Assembly: GCF_004366075.1 (NCBI RefSeq)
Contig: NZ_SODU01000001.1
Span: 868,001-932,000, forward strand
Length of the DNA: 64,000 nucleotides
Direction of reading: 5' to 3'
Source: Kribbella pratensis
GTDB lineage: Bacteria > Actinomycetota > Actinomycetes > Propionibacteriales > Kribbellaceae
This document shows positions 8,288 through 17,357 of the stretch, piece after piece; position 1 is the stretch's first letter; every line of letters starts with the position of its first letter. The notes beneath the pieces were generated by a model, which did not search any database, was not told where the DNA came from, and was given only the letters and a program-made list of their open reading frames with translations. The translations under genes and the position numbers were made by a program.

Positions 8288-9021
8288 CAGTTGGCCCCGT
8301 TGCGTGCGACGTCCGGCTTGGTGCCCGGCGCGAGCTTCACCAGCACCAGGGTCTTGGACGCGGCCGCTGCCGCAACCGTGGTGATGTCGTCGGCCGGGAT
8401 CAGGATCGTGACGTTGAGTGTGCTGTTCGAGCTCGTCTTGCTGTCGGTGATCGCACCGGCGGTCGACGTCACCTCAGCAGCGCTGACCAACGGCACCGCG
8501 GCGCCCTCGGCGTTGGCGGACGGCACGCGGATGACCTTGACGATGTCGCCGACCTCGAGCCCGTCCGACGGCGCGCGCCCGGCCTCCAAGCTGACACCGA
8601 CCAGGGCGCCGCCGGCCGGGATCGGCTGCTCGTCCTTCTTGGTGAGGTTCTCCGGCGTGACGAACTGGTCCTTGTACAGCCAGGTCTTCGTGTAGCGGCC
8701 GATGTACTTCTCCGCTTCCGACCACGGAATCAGGCCACCGGTGGCACCGGCCAGGTCACCCCGGGAGAGGTCCTTGGCTTCGAGCTTGCTGCCCGGTGGC
8801 AGCGCGTCGACCGAGATCGCCACGAAGTCGGAGCGGTTGCCGCTGTTCAGCGCGATCAGCGCCGAGCCGGCGGCGCCGAGCAGGATCAGGATGACCGCGA
8901 GCGCGGCCAGGGCAGGACGGCGTTCCCGGCCGCTCGGGAGGCGGGTCGAACCGCCACCCGTCGATCGGCCCGCTGCCCGGGCGCCTTGGGACGAGTTACG
9001 CGTGGAGGACGAGAGACTCAC
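8287..9021 (-). CDS. SAF-domain protein, CpaB/RcpC-like
   Basis: About 244 aa from GTG 9021; an in-frame ATG at 9027 is the alternative. Basic Ser/Gly-rich N-terminus, one TM (about 42-62, ALAALAVILILLGAAGSALI), then a SAF domain beginning ISVDALPPGSKLEAKDL (the antifreeze/CpaB fold found in RcpC) and ending near LVGVSLEAGRAP, followed by a second beta domain. RcpC/CpaB proteins are periplasmic or wall-side parts of Flp/Tad assembly. It is the first gene of the minus-strand operon. No Shine-Dalgarno is visible, but TACGGT lies 6 nt before GTG 9021, which favours a leaderless start there. Confidence 0.82.
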   Translation of the reverse strand: MSLSSSTRNSSQGARAAGRSTGGGSTRLPSGRERRPALAALAVILILLGAAGSALIALNSGNRSDFVAISVDALPPGSKLEAKDLSRGDLAGATGGLIPWSEAEKYIGRYTKTWLYKDQFVTPENLTKKDEQPIPAGGALVGVSLEAGRAPSDGLEVGDIVKVIRVPSANAEGAAVPLVSAAEVTSTAGAITDSKTSSNSTLNVTILIPADDITTVAAAAASKTLVLVKLAPGTKPDVARNGAN

Positions 9022-9027
9022 CCGCAT

Positions 9028-9033
9028 ACCGTA
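9028..9033 (-). promoter_or_regulatory. Putative -10 of a leaderless promoter for the Tad operon
   Basis: TACGGT (TANNNT) on the minus strand is followed by 6 nt and GTG 9021. No Shine-Dalgarno sequence precedes this GTG or the ATG at 9027. No convincing -35 is seen. Confidence 0.5.
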
Positions 9034-9073
9034 ATGGCAGCGAGGTGCCATCCACGCCAGGAGGCCACTCCCG

Positions 9074-9535
9074 TTACCGCGCCGCGACCCGCTCCAGCTC
9101 AGCAGGCTTGAGGAGTTGGTTGAACGTGCCCGGCCCGCCGTACAACTGGTCTAGATAGGCATACGTCGCACGCAGGCACAGGCCGATCTGCCGCTGCCAG
9201 TCGGGCTGACCCTCCAGCCAGGTCACGAGGTCCCGCCCTTCGACCAGCGTGACGGCGGCGTTGACCGGCTGCACGAGCCGCTCCGACCGCGGGTCCGGCT
9301 CGATCTGCGGGCCGCGCGCCTCCTGGACCGCGGCGGCCAGCGCTGCCTGCTCGGCGCCGGTGAAGAAGTAGTCGAACCCGTGCTTGCCGTGCAGCAGGTC
9401 GAGGTACTCGCAGAGCGCGAGGAACAGTTCGATGCCGTCGTACTCGCGGCCGTCCCCGGCGTGGTGCCGCAACTGGGCGACCGTGCCCCGCGCCTGGGGG
9501 ATGTTCCACTCGGAGTCACCGAACTTCTCCCACAT
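9074..9535 (-). CDS. Hypothetical helical protein, divergent from the giant protein gene
   Basis: 153 aa, family not recognised. The sequence is rich in Leu/Ala/Glu and reads as almost all alpha-helical: an HAGDGREYDGIELFLALCEY segment, then a long helix YFFTGAEQAALAAAVQEARG, a short beta-like VNAAVTLVEGRDLVTWLEG, and a final helix around CLRATYAYLDQLYGG. No signal peptide or membrane segment. It stands alone between the Tad operon (38 nt after its stop begins the SAF promoter) and the divergent giant gene, sharing the 146-nt divergent promoter region with it, so co-regulation is plausible. TAGGAT lies exactly 7 nt before its ATG, a leaderless arrangement. Confidence 0.75.
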   Translation of the reverse strand: MWEKFGDSEWNIPQARGTVAQLRHHAGDGREYDGIELFLALCEYLDLLHGKHGFDYFFTGAEQAALAAAVQEARGPQIEPDPRSERLVQPVNAAVTLVEGRDLVTWLEGQPDWQRQIGLCLRATYAYLDQLYGGPGTFNQLLKPAELERVAAR

Positions 9536-9542
9536 GGGCTTG

Positions 9543-9548
9543 ATCCTA
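9543..9548 (-). promoter_or_regulatory. -10 element TAGGAT, leaderless promoter of the 153-aa gene
   Basis: Minus strand reads TAGGAT-CAAGCCC-ATG, i.e. the hexamer ends 7 nt before the start codon at 9535 and there is no room for a Shine-Dalgarno. The same TAGGAT-N7-ATG occurs at three other genes in the window. Confidence 0.65.
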
Positions 9549-9625
9549 GGTGGGCTGCCGGGCGTAAATCGTTAACGGTTCGGGTGAATCGAGTTGCTGG
9601 CAAGTAACCGATTGTTTGCTAAATT

Positions 9626-9667
9626 CCGGACCAGAGGGTCCGGGTGACAACTGGTGATCACCCGGGC
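9626..9667 (+). promoter_or_regulatory. Two inverted repeats in the leader of the giant gene
   Basis: CCGGACC-AGAG-GGTCCGG (9626-9643, perfect 7-bp stem) is followed by GGTGATCACC (9653-9662), a perfect 10-bp palindrome lying between further GGG/CCC runs. They fill the space between a TAAATT-like hexamer at 9620 and the start codon region at 9682. They could be an attenuator or protein-binding sites controlling the 7-kb gene; no regulator is identified. Confidence 0.5.
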
Positions 9668-9681
9668 ACTTAACGGGAGGG

Positions 9682-12600
9682 GTGATTCGGCTGACTACAC
9701 CGACGTTGTCCGCCACGGATCCGACGGCTCGCGCGCGCTGGGCGGCCGGAAACGCACTCGGGATCCTGCACCCCTCGGCGGTGCCGCTGCGTGACGGCCG
9801 GGTCCGGCTGACCACGGGCGACGACATGCTCGCGGCGCGCGTGATGCGCGCGATCGAGGAGTTCCTCGCCCGCCGGGCCGCGGACCGGGTCGGCGACGAC
9901 CGTCTGCTGGCGGAGGCCGTCAGCGTGATCGGGACCGAAGTGGGCCGGGCCCGCGGTGAGTTGCCCGCGCGCGGCGCGGTCGACGCCCTCGACCGGTACC
10001 TCCGGGTGCCGGGGCTGGATCAGTCCCGTCGTACCGAGGCCGATGCGATGCTCCGGGTCGCCCTCAGCGGCGCGGCGCCGGACGACCCCGACGCGGCCGC
10101 CCGCCTCAGCCGACTGACAACGCCGCCGAACGCCCTCGCGACTTCGGCGCTCGTGTCCGCCTCGGCCGCGATCAACCGCGACGCCGAACTTCTGGGTGTG
10201 AGCACGCCGCCCGCACCGCGGCGCGGCCGCCACCGCGCACAGGTCGGCAGCAGGCACCGCAGAGCGGAAGGTCGTCGCGTCTGGACCTCACAGATCCGCG
10301 GGACCGGACTGACGGTCGGCACGCGTCCGGCCTCGCAGGGCACGCTGACTGATCTGCACGCGCTGAATCTGCTCGCCGCGATGGATCGCCAGGCCCTGAC
10401 GGCCGCGGTGACCGACCGGCCGGACGTCGACCCCGACGCGCGCCAGGCCCACCTGCGGATGACGGGCTCCGCCGTACCGCAGCAGCTCCGCGTCGAAATC
10501 GGCGACACCACCCTGGGCGCGCTGGGGCAGGGCATCATCCGGTCCGGTACGGCGAACGACCCGCACGTACTGCGGATTCCGCCCGGACTCAGCGACGAGC
10601 AGGTCCGCTATGTCTGGACGCACCAGCTGACGCTGATGTCGCAGGAGATCGCCGCCGCGGAAGCCGGTCGGCCCCGCGGTGTCCTCGGCAAGTTGAGGTC
10701 CGTGTTCAGCCACGACCGCCGCGACCGGCGGCTGCACGCGGACCACGCCGCCTTCCAGAGCCTGCTCGTGGACTGGCACGAGGCGCGCGCCGAGACGCTC
10801 GCGAACGGGCACCCGAGCGGGCCGCGCAGTCTCGCCGAGCTCGAGCGCGACCTGGAAGGCCTGGCCCGGACCATTCGCCGGCACGGCGGTTCCGAGCCCG
10901 CACTCCCGTGGACCGCCGGAGCAGTCGCAACCCCCGAGGCGACCGCCACCGGCCGGGCCGCCGTGCGCGCCGAGGCCGCGGCGCAGCCCGCCCGGCACAC
11001 GCCTGCTCACCTGCGCGGTCAGGTCCTCACCCAGATCGAGACCCTCCAGGCCGCGGTCACGGACCTCGACCAGAAGGCGTCGAACAAGCGGAACAGCTCC
11101 CAGGACGCAATCGACGAGGCCGAGCAGGCCGAGGGTGACGCCGGCGCCGAGGACCGGCAACGCGACCGCGGCGCCCCCGAGCGCGCGCGCAAGCTGCGCG
11201 TCGTGGCGAAGACCGCGCGGAACAAGGCCGGTCGGCACAGCGAGATCGCCGGTGCCTACGAGCAGGCCGCCGCCGACGCTCGGCAGGCCCTGGCCGGGTA
11301 CCAGACGCTCCTCGCCGAGATCGACGCGGACGGCTCGCCGAGCCGGATCGCCGATCTGGCCGCTGCCGCGAAGCAACAGGTAGCGGTCTACGAACGCAGC
11401 CTCGGCCAGGCGATGCCGGTCAAGGATCTGCTGATGACCGGTGTGCCGGAAGGCGACCAGCTCAACCTGCCGGTCGCCGACATCAACCGGGTCCTGGCCG
11501 CGAAGTTCAACGAACAGCTGTCGACCCGCGGTCCGCTCCCGGACCCCGCAGCCGAGTACCGGCGGCTGCTGTCCAGCGACGGCATGGTGTTCAACGTCGA
11601 CACCGACGCCACGACGGACGTGTCGTCGGTGCGTCAGGTGCGGCTGCGACTGATCCCGGACGACATCACCGAGCGCGACGACATCGACTTCAGGATGGCC
11701 GAGCAGATGTCGGGCTCGCTCGGCGAGGGCGGCACGAGCGTCGGCACGACCGGCACCCACTCGACGAACGTCAACCTCGGCGTGAACATCGGGGCGCTGA
11801 TGGCGCTCGCCGCACCCGGTACGCCGGTCCACGCCGCCGCGCAGCTCGTCTCGCCGAAGGTCGAGGTGGCGCGCGGCCGCTCACTCGCCGAGAGCAGTGG
11901 GGCGACGGCCCACTACCAGTCCGGCTGGGTCGACGCCAACCGTGGTGAGTCGATCCTCTACGAGTGGTCCGGCAAGTGGCAGATCGAGGTGCGGGCCTCC
12001 CCCACCGAGCCCTGGTCGGCGGTCGAGACGGTCGACGCCGGCCGCCGGCAGACCTGGGTCTCCAGCGCGTACACGGTGAAGCCGCCGGCCGAGACCGTCT
12101 CGCTGGCAGAGATCGGCCACGGGCAAGAGGTCACCGGCGAGTTCCCGCGGCACACGGTCACCAGCATCACCGGACTGCACGACGTCACCGATCGCCTGGT
12201 CCGCAGGGCACAGCAGCAGTACGGCGACCTGGACCGGGTCTCGTACAACCACATCGCCGGCCTGATGGTCAACGACTCGTACCGCCTGCTGCGCGAGTTC
12301 AGTCAGCCCGGCGGCGTCACCCGGCGGATCCCCACCGGCGGCGAGACGGAGTACGACCTCACCTGGGAGGTCGAGCCGATCTGGGCCGACGCCCGGCTCG
12401 TCGGTGAGTCCAGCTCGGAGATGTGGCAGGAAGAGGTCCTGGTCGACTTCGCGGGCGTCAACGCGAGCCAGACCTACACGGCCTCGGTCACCGGCACGGG
12501 GTCGGTCTCGTTCCCGGGCAAGCCCTCCCACGTGAGCCCGGTGGCCGCGGCGACCGCGCTCGACAACGTCGGCGGTTCCGGCGTGAACCTGTCACCGAAC

Positions 12601-15600
12601 GCGTCAGCAGGACGCAACGTGTCCCGGTCGGGCGGCCAGAGCGTCAGCATGACCACGATCACCCCGGCCATCCATCGCAACCAGGGGCCGACGCAGGGCG
12701 TGCTGGTCGGTCTCAGGGTGCGCGCCACACTCCGCAAGGTCGGCGATCCCAAGGCCGCACCGATCGTCGAGACCGGCAAGTGCAATGCGCTCCTGCGGGT
12801 CGCGGAGAACGACCTGCTGCGCGCGGGCGGCCGGGCGGACAAGGACGCCGTACTGCGGGAAGACGACGGCACCGTCAAGGTGGACAAGCAGGGACACGTG
12901 CTGCTGCGGGGCGACGCCGAGCCGCCGACCGGTCCGCAGACAGCGCCACCGTGGATGGGCCGTGGCGAGAACCAGTTGCGTGGCGTGGGCAAGGGCCTGG
13001 CGCAAAATCTCAAGGGTGCCGAGCGGGCCCGGAACCAAGCGCTGACGCAGCTGAGCACGATGGGCCTGGTCCCCCGGGCCGGCGAGCCGGCGACGGCGAT
13101 GCAGCTGGCCAACTACGAGCGCGTCGTCCAGCATCTCAGCGCGCCGCGGATCGAGGCCGGGATCAACCAGGCCTGCCAGGGCGGTCTGATCGTGATGCTC
13201 GAGGACCAGGGCGCCCTCGGTACGCCGCGCTGGCGGCCGTTCCGGTTGACGGTCACGCAGGAGTACGACGAGGCGACCAAGCAGTTCAAGGTCAAAGGCC
13301 TCGGGACGCGCACGAACGAGAACGCCGTCATGCTCGCCATCTCCTCGCAGGCGACCGGCCGGACGTCCGGCCGGTCCCGCTCGGTGCCGCTGTCCGCCGG
13401 GGCCGGCGGCTCCCACGGCCCGGCCGAAGGCATCCGCGGCTGGATGGCCAAGGTCGGCGTGAAGTTCAGCCGGAACGCGCTCGGCCGGGCGTTCAGCTGG
13501 ACGGCCGGGCGACGTGTCCAGCCGGTCACGATCAACGAGAGCACCGAACCCACCGACCTGGTCGAGGAGCAGGTCGACATCAGGTTCGCCGAGATCACCG
13601 ACGACGGCGACGCCGAACCGATCGCCGACGTCAAGGGCAGCATCGAGATCGCGTACGACAGCTCGATGACCCGTGCCGACACTCCGGTGTACGAGAAGAA
13701 CCCGAAGCCGCCGCACCACCAGGCCGTCGAGCAGGCGTTCCCGGTCGCGATCGATGCCGGTAACCCGGCCGACGTGCTGTGCCAGGAGATCCCCGCCATC
13801 CGGTCCGACTCCACCGCGCTGCCCGCGCTGCACGAGGCGCTGTCGCCGACCAGCCTGATCGCGAACCGCGACTGGATGAACGGCAGCTACCGGCTGCCGT
13901 TCATGGTGGTCCAGGCCCCGGGCAGCCCGGCGCACGCGCTCGCGGACGGGACGATCCTGCCGCAGGAGTACGAGATCGTGATCCGCGGCGAGGCGGTCAG
14001 CCTCACGCATGTCGCGATGAGCCAGGAGAACTCCGTCGACATCAACTTCACGATGACCGACGTCGGCTCCACGTCCGGTACGTCGGCGTCCGGCGGCGTC
14101 ACCGGGGAGGCCGGGGGCGGACTGGTCGAGGCCGACGGCTCCGCCCGCTCCGGGAACCTGTCGGTCGGCCGCGTCGGCGGGCGGTCGCAGTCCACCACGA
14201 CCAGCGAGACCTCCGGCGACGAGCGGCTGCTGGTCAACCCGGGCACGCACCACGAGTTCATCGAGCGCCACAAGATGACCGCGGACATCATCCACAACGG
14301 TCAGGTGATCAAGTCCGTCGCGCTGCCGGACGCACTGGCCCAGAAGGCGATGGCCGAGCGGCGGGCGCTGGATCTGTATGCCTCCGAGAAGCTCGATCTG
14401 CCGCTCTGGGCGGTGTCCGACGCCGCCGAGCGGTACCTGAACGACAGGCTGCCGATCAGTCACCGCGTCGCGGCCGGATTCCTGCGCCGCTACCAGCGGG
14501 AGAAGGCCGGCGTCACCACCGGTCTGGCCGCCGAGCACACGGCCGAGAGTCTGGCGGCGAAGCTGCAGGCGAACACCCGGTTCCGCCCCGCTGCGGCGAC
14601 GACCGCCGAGGCGGAGCTCGACGGGACCGCCAAGGGCGTCGAGGCGATGGCCGCCCGGCGCCGCGTCATGAGCACGTCCGCGGCGTACGACGAGAGCCAG
14701 GGTGCGGCCAAGATCGAGTCGCTCACCGTCGAAGGCACCACGAACCAGGTCGACCTGCGGACCCTCGTCGAGCCGCAGGTGGACGAGCTCGCACCAGGTC
14801 TGCGGGACGCCAGCCGCGTGCTCCAGGGCGCCTTGGACGTCGACCTGAAGCCCGGGAACTTCCACGGCCATCTCGAGGACATGCTCGGCGCGGACGGCTT
14901 CGAGGTTCCGATCGAGGTGCCGATCCAGGGACAGGCACGCCCCGACGTCCTGTTCGTCCAGGTGTTCGCCCGGTACGAGGGTGAGCGCACCATCGAAGAC
15001 GTCCCGACCACTCCCGAAGGCGAGCCCGAGATCCCGAAGGAGGAAGCCGGCAGCATCGACCAGAACTACGACTTCAAGGTGCTCGATCGGTCGGCCGGCC
15101 ACAACGTGACCGTCTCCGCGGGTGTCGACGGCAAAGGCCCCACCGCCCTCGGAGACGGTTCCGGCGGGGTGGCCACGGACCTGACCAACTCCCAGACGGG
15201 CGGGAGCGGCGAGCACAACATCACGATCGACCGGCTGGGCCATTTCGACCCGGTCAAGACGCACCAGAAGATGGTGTTCACGACCCGGGTCGTCCGGGTC
15301 CGGAACGCCGGTGCGGCCGCGATGGCCAGTGCCCGCTGGAAGCTCGGCCGGATCGACCCGGCCGACGTCACCAGCGTGTCCGAACCTCGCGAGCTCCGCG
15401 CGGACATCGTCCAATGGATCCCCCGCGGTGACCTGATGGACGGCCCGCGGATCGAGACACAGCCGGAGCTGGAGGAACGTGCCGAGCACCGCCCGATCCG
15501 GCTCCCGGAGGGCGCTGTCCCGATCCGTGCGGCGCTGCACGCGAAGGGCGCCGGCCGGCGCAACGAACTGGCCGAGAACCTGACCGCCCATCTCGAGCAG

Positions 15601-16770
15601 CCCGGCGTCCTCGGCCGGCGGGGTACGGCGGAGTACCGGCATCTGATCAGGTCGAACCTCAAGCCGAGCGCGCTGAAGGCCAAGGCCGGCCGGTTGCTCG
15701 GCGACGGCATCGCGCTCCAGCCGATGGCGCGGCCGGGCAACGGGCGGACGACGGTGAGCGTCGCGATCAACGCGACCGCGCTGGGCTGGGAACTTCACGG
15801 ACCGTCGCTCGAGGGCCAGGCCGGCCGGGTCTGGCGCCGGGAGGAGGTGTACCGCTCCTCCCGCAGCAGCAACCACCTGAACCCGGTCACCGCGTCCGGC
15901 GGCGTCGACGGCGGGCTGGTCTCCGTCAGCGGCTCGATCGGCGAACAGGTCAAGGAGCAGTCGTCCGACGCCAACGGCACCCGGCTGGAGACCAGCCGGT
16001 TCGTCGAGGGTCAGATGGTCACGGTCCGGATCCCGGTGGTGTACGACGCCACGGTCCGGACGACCACCGACAACGGCCGCGGCGAGCCGGTCGTGAAGAA
16101 GTCCGTCAACCTGCCGGACCTGGCCCGCGGCGAGATGTACGTCCGGATGCTCCGGCACCAGTACCTCGAAGGACTCCGGCAGATGGAGACCGGCGCGTCG
16201 CTGGACGCCGTACTGGCGAACGCGCGGCTCGACGCGCAGCCGGCGGACTTCGGACCGCCGGACCTGACCGAGACCGAGTACGGGCAAGGCAAGGACGGCG
16301 CGGTGTACCAGCCGTACCGCCCGCTCCTCAAGGCGATCGAGCGTGCGAGATCCTTGAAGAAGGCGGTGGTGCTACTGGTCCGGGGGGCCGACGGCACCGA
16401 GCGCAAGTACAAGGCCGTCCCCGCCGACCCGCAACGGAACACCCCGGCACTTTTCCTCGGCGACCGTGACGGCGGTTTCGCGTCGGCGTTCGCCACCCTG
16501 CACCCGAACCTGGCATTGATGGCCGAGGGCCGGGTCGACCTGCGGGAGCTGTACAACACGTCGTCCCCGGACGGCAGCTTCAGCGCGAAGGTGGCCGGCG
16601 AGCTGGAGAAGGCGAACGTGCCGCGGGACGTGCTCAAGGCACTCGACTACACGACGGCCGCGCGGACCCTGCCGACCGCCTCCGACCAAGGAGCGCGCAC
16701 CTCGCCGGGCGGCGCTGCCGGACGGACGATTGCACCAACCGGCCACGGGCCGTCGCTGTCCGGGTCGTGA
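9682..16770 (+). CDS. Giant 2362-aa protein with repeated Gly/Ser/Thr-rich beta modules, function unknown
   Basis: No family recognised. There is no signal peptide or clear membrane helix. Residues 1-330 are mixed alpha/beta with helices typical of a cytosolic head. About 440-555 is a charged helical, coiled-coil-like stretch (LTQIETLQAAVTDLDQKAS, AARKLR-type repeats). From about 620 to 2200 the protein is built of recurring beta units. Each has a Gly/Ser/Thr stretch alternating with hydrophobic residues (near 674-730, 930-1010, 1210-1290, 1450-1515, 1805-1860 and 2020-2110), then amphipathic strands, and in two cases an LPD-x-A-x(2-5)-M-x(2)-R-x-L helix (VALPDALAQKAMAERRAL; VNLPDLARGEMYVRML). 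Helical linkers such as GVGKGLAQNLKGAERARNQA separate units. The about 45-aa C-terminus is disordered (Gly/Pro/Ser). The start is uncertain: GGGAGG is only 1 nt before GTG 9682, and a CTG at 9691 has better spacing. Downstream genes follow at once, suggesting an operon with the two small proteins. It could be a secreted effector, a pore-former or a scaffold; none is shown. Confidence 0.85.
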   Translation: MIRLTTPTLSATDPTARARWAAGNALGILHPSAVPLRDGRVRLTTGDDMLAARVMRAIEEFLARRAADRVGDDRLLAEAVSVIGTEVGRARGELPARGAVDALDRYLRVPGLDQSRRTEADAMLRVALSGAAPDDPDAAARLSRLTTPPNALATSALVSASAAINRDAELLGVSTPPAPRRGRHRAQVGSRHRRAEGRRVWTSQIRGTGLTVGTRPASQGTLTDLHALNLLAAMDRQALTAAVTDRPDVDPDARQAHLRMTGSAVPQQLRVEIGDTTLGALGQGIIRSGTANDPHVLRIPPGLSDEQVRYVWTHQLTLMSQEIAAAEAGRPRGVLGKLRSVFSHDRRDRRLHADHAAFQSLLVDWHEARAETLANGHPSGPRSLAELERDLEGLARTIRRHGGSEPALPWTAGAVATPEATATGRAAVRAEAAAQPARHTPAHLRGQVLTQIETLQAAVTDLDQKASNKRNSSQDAIDEAEQAEGDAGAEDRQRDRGAPERARKLRVVAKTARNKAGRHSEIAGAYEQAAADARQALAGYQTLLAEIDADGSPSRIADLAAAAKQQVAVYERSLGQAMPVKDLLMTGVPEGDQLNLPVADINRVLAAKFNEQLSTRGPLPDPAAEYRRLLSSDGMVFNVDTDATTDVSSVRQVRLRLIPDDITERDDIDFRMAEQMSGSLGEGGTSVGTTGTHSTNVNLGVNIGALMALAAPGTPVHAAAQLVSPKVEVARGRSLAESSGATAHYQSGWVDANRGESILYEWSGKWQIEVRASPTEPWSAVETVDAGRRQTWVSSAYTVKPPAETVSLAEIGHGQEVTGEFPRHTVTSITGLHDVTDRLVRRAQQQYGDLDRVSYNHIAGLMVNDSYRLLREFSQPGGVTRRIPTGGETEYDLTWEVEPIWADARLVGESSSEMWQEEVLVDFAGVNASQTYTASVTGTGSVSFPGKPSHVSPVAAATALDNVGGSGVNLSPNASAGRNVSRSGGQSVSMTTITPAIHRNQGPTQGVLVGLRVRATLRKVGDPKAAPIVETGKCNALLRVAENDLLRAGGRADKDAVLREDDGTVKVDKQGHVLLRGDAEPPTGPQTAPPWMGRGENQLRGVGKGLAQNLKGAERARNQALTQLSTMGLVPRAGEPATAMQLANYERVVQHLSAPRIEAGINQACQGGLIVMLEDQGALGTPRWRPFRLTVTQEYDEATKQFKVKGLGTRTNENAVMLAISSQATGRTSGRSRSVPLSAGAGGSHGPAEGIRGWMAKVGVKFSRNALGRAFSWTAGRRVQPVTINESTEPTDLVEEQVDIRFAEITDDGDAEPIADVKGSIEIAYDSSMTRADTPVYEKNPKPPHHQAVEQAFPVAIDAGNPADVLCQEIPAIRSDSTALPALHEALSPTSLIANRDWMNGSYRLPFMVVQAPGSPAHALADGTILPQEYEIVIRGEAVSLTHVAMSQENSVDINFTMTDVGSTSGTSASGGVTGEAGGGLVEADGSARSGNLSVGRVGGRSQSTTTSETSGDERLLVNPGTHHEFIERHKMTADIIHNGQVIKSVALPDALAQKAMAERRALDLYASEKLDLPLWAVSDAAERYLNDRLPISHRVAAGFLRRYQREKAGVTTGLAAEHTAESLAAKLQANTRFRPAAATTAEAELDGTAKGVEAMAARRRVMSTSAAYDESQGAAKIESLTVEGTTNQVDLRTLVEPQVDELAPGLRDASRVLQGALDVDLKPGNFHGHLEDMLGADGFEVPIEVPIQGQARPDVLFVQVFARYEGERTIEDVPTTPEGEPEIPKEEAGSIDQNYDFKVLDRSAGHNVTVSAGVDGKGPTALGDGSGGVATDLTNSQTGGSGEHNITIDRLGHFDPVKTHQKMVFTTRVVRVRNAGAAAMASARWKLGRIDPADVTSVSEPRELRADIVQWIPRGDLMDGPRIETQPELEERAEHRPIRLPEGAVPIRAALHAKGAGRRNELAENLTAHLEQPGVLGRRGTAEYRHLIRSNLKPSALKAKAGRLLGDGIALQPMARPGNGRTTVSVAINATALGWELHGPSLEGQAGRVWRREEVYRSSRSSNHLNPVTASGGVDGGLVSVSGSIGEQVKEQSSDANGTRLETSRFVEGQMVTVRIPVVYDATVRTTTDNGRGEPVVKKSVNLPDLARGEMYVRMLRHQYLEGLRQMETGASLDAVLANARLDAQPADFGPPDLTETEYGQGKDGAVYQPYRPLLKAIERARSLKKAVVLLVRGADGTERKYKAVPADPQRNTPALFLGDRDGGFASAFATLHPNLALMAEGRVDLRELYNTSSPDGSFSAKVAGELEKANVPRDVLKALDYTTAARTLPTASDQGARTSPGGAAGRTIAPTGHGPSLSGS

Positions 16771-16814
16771 GCCGATCATGGAAACTCGAGAACGTGGTGG
16801 ACGAGAGGGGCTTG

Positions 16815-17354
16815 ATGGCATTCGCCGTGGCGCGGACCTGGGACGAGGCGCAGCTGTACCTGGAGCTGCATCCGTGTCCGGACTGCGGGTCGGTCGACGC
16901 GCCCTGGGAACAGGCCCTGGTCCAGGTCGACGGTGACCTGGCGTCCAGCTACGCCGCGATCTGCCCGGGCTGTTCCGCCGAACGCGAGTACCTGTTCGGG
17001 CTGCCGGCGCACGAGACACCGGTGCGCGGCTGGCCGACGTTCGGCGGTCCGGAGCCGTCCGAGATCCTCGACGCCGGCCAGTGGATGGACGTCGCCGACA
17101 CCGCCGCGGCGGCCGTCCCCACGGATCCCGTCGAGGCCGGTAGGGTGCTGGCCATCGCGCAGGCCGCCGTCCTCGAGGTGATCAAGTTCGTCCCGGCCGG
17201 CGCGGACGCCGTACCGGACGACGAGTTCTGGACACCGCAAGGACAGGCGGTACACGCCGCCGAGCCCGGGCGCTTCCGGCTGGACCGGTTACTCGTGACT
17301 CGTGACGTGTACGCCGAACTGGCCGGTGAAATCAGCGAGACAGGAGCGAGCTAA
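16815..17354 (+). CDS. Small zinc-ribbon-like protein, paralogue of the next gene
   Basis: 179 aa from ATG 16815, chosen because GAGGGG lies 4 nt upstream and because MAFAVARTWDEAQLYLEL then aligns with the start of the next protein (MPIARTLAEAEIYVAL). An upstream GTG 16767 overlapping the giant gene stop (GTGA) would add 16 residues. Two CxxC pairs (CPDC near residue 21 and CPGC near 54) suggest one structural zinc site. C-terminal part: PDDEFWTPQGQAVHAAEPGR, then a helix. Unknown function. The tight linkage to the giant gene suggests a partner, chaperone or immunity-like role, which is inference only. Confidence 0.78.
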   Translation: MAFAVARTWDEAQLYLELHPCPDCGSVDAPWEQALVQVDGDLASSYAAICPGCSAEREYLFGLPAHETPVRGWPTFGGPEPSEILDAGQWMDVADTAAAAVPTDPVEAGRVLAIAQAAVLEVIKFVPAGADAVPDDEFWTPQGQAVHAAEPGRFRLDRLLVTRDVYAELAGEISETGAS

Positions 17355-17357
17355 CCG

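Noticed and set aside
12604..16287. 1227-codon open frame antisense to the giant gene
   Set aside because: Typical high-GC shadow frame: repetitive Arg/Gly/Asp/Val composition, no start signal, and the plus-strand frame shows coherent protein sequence over 7 kb.
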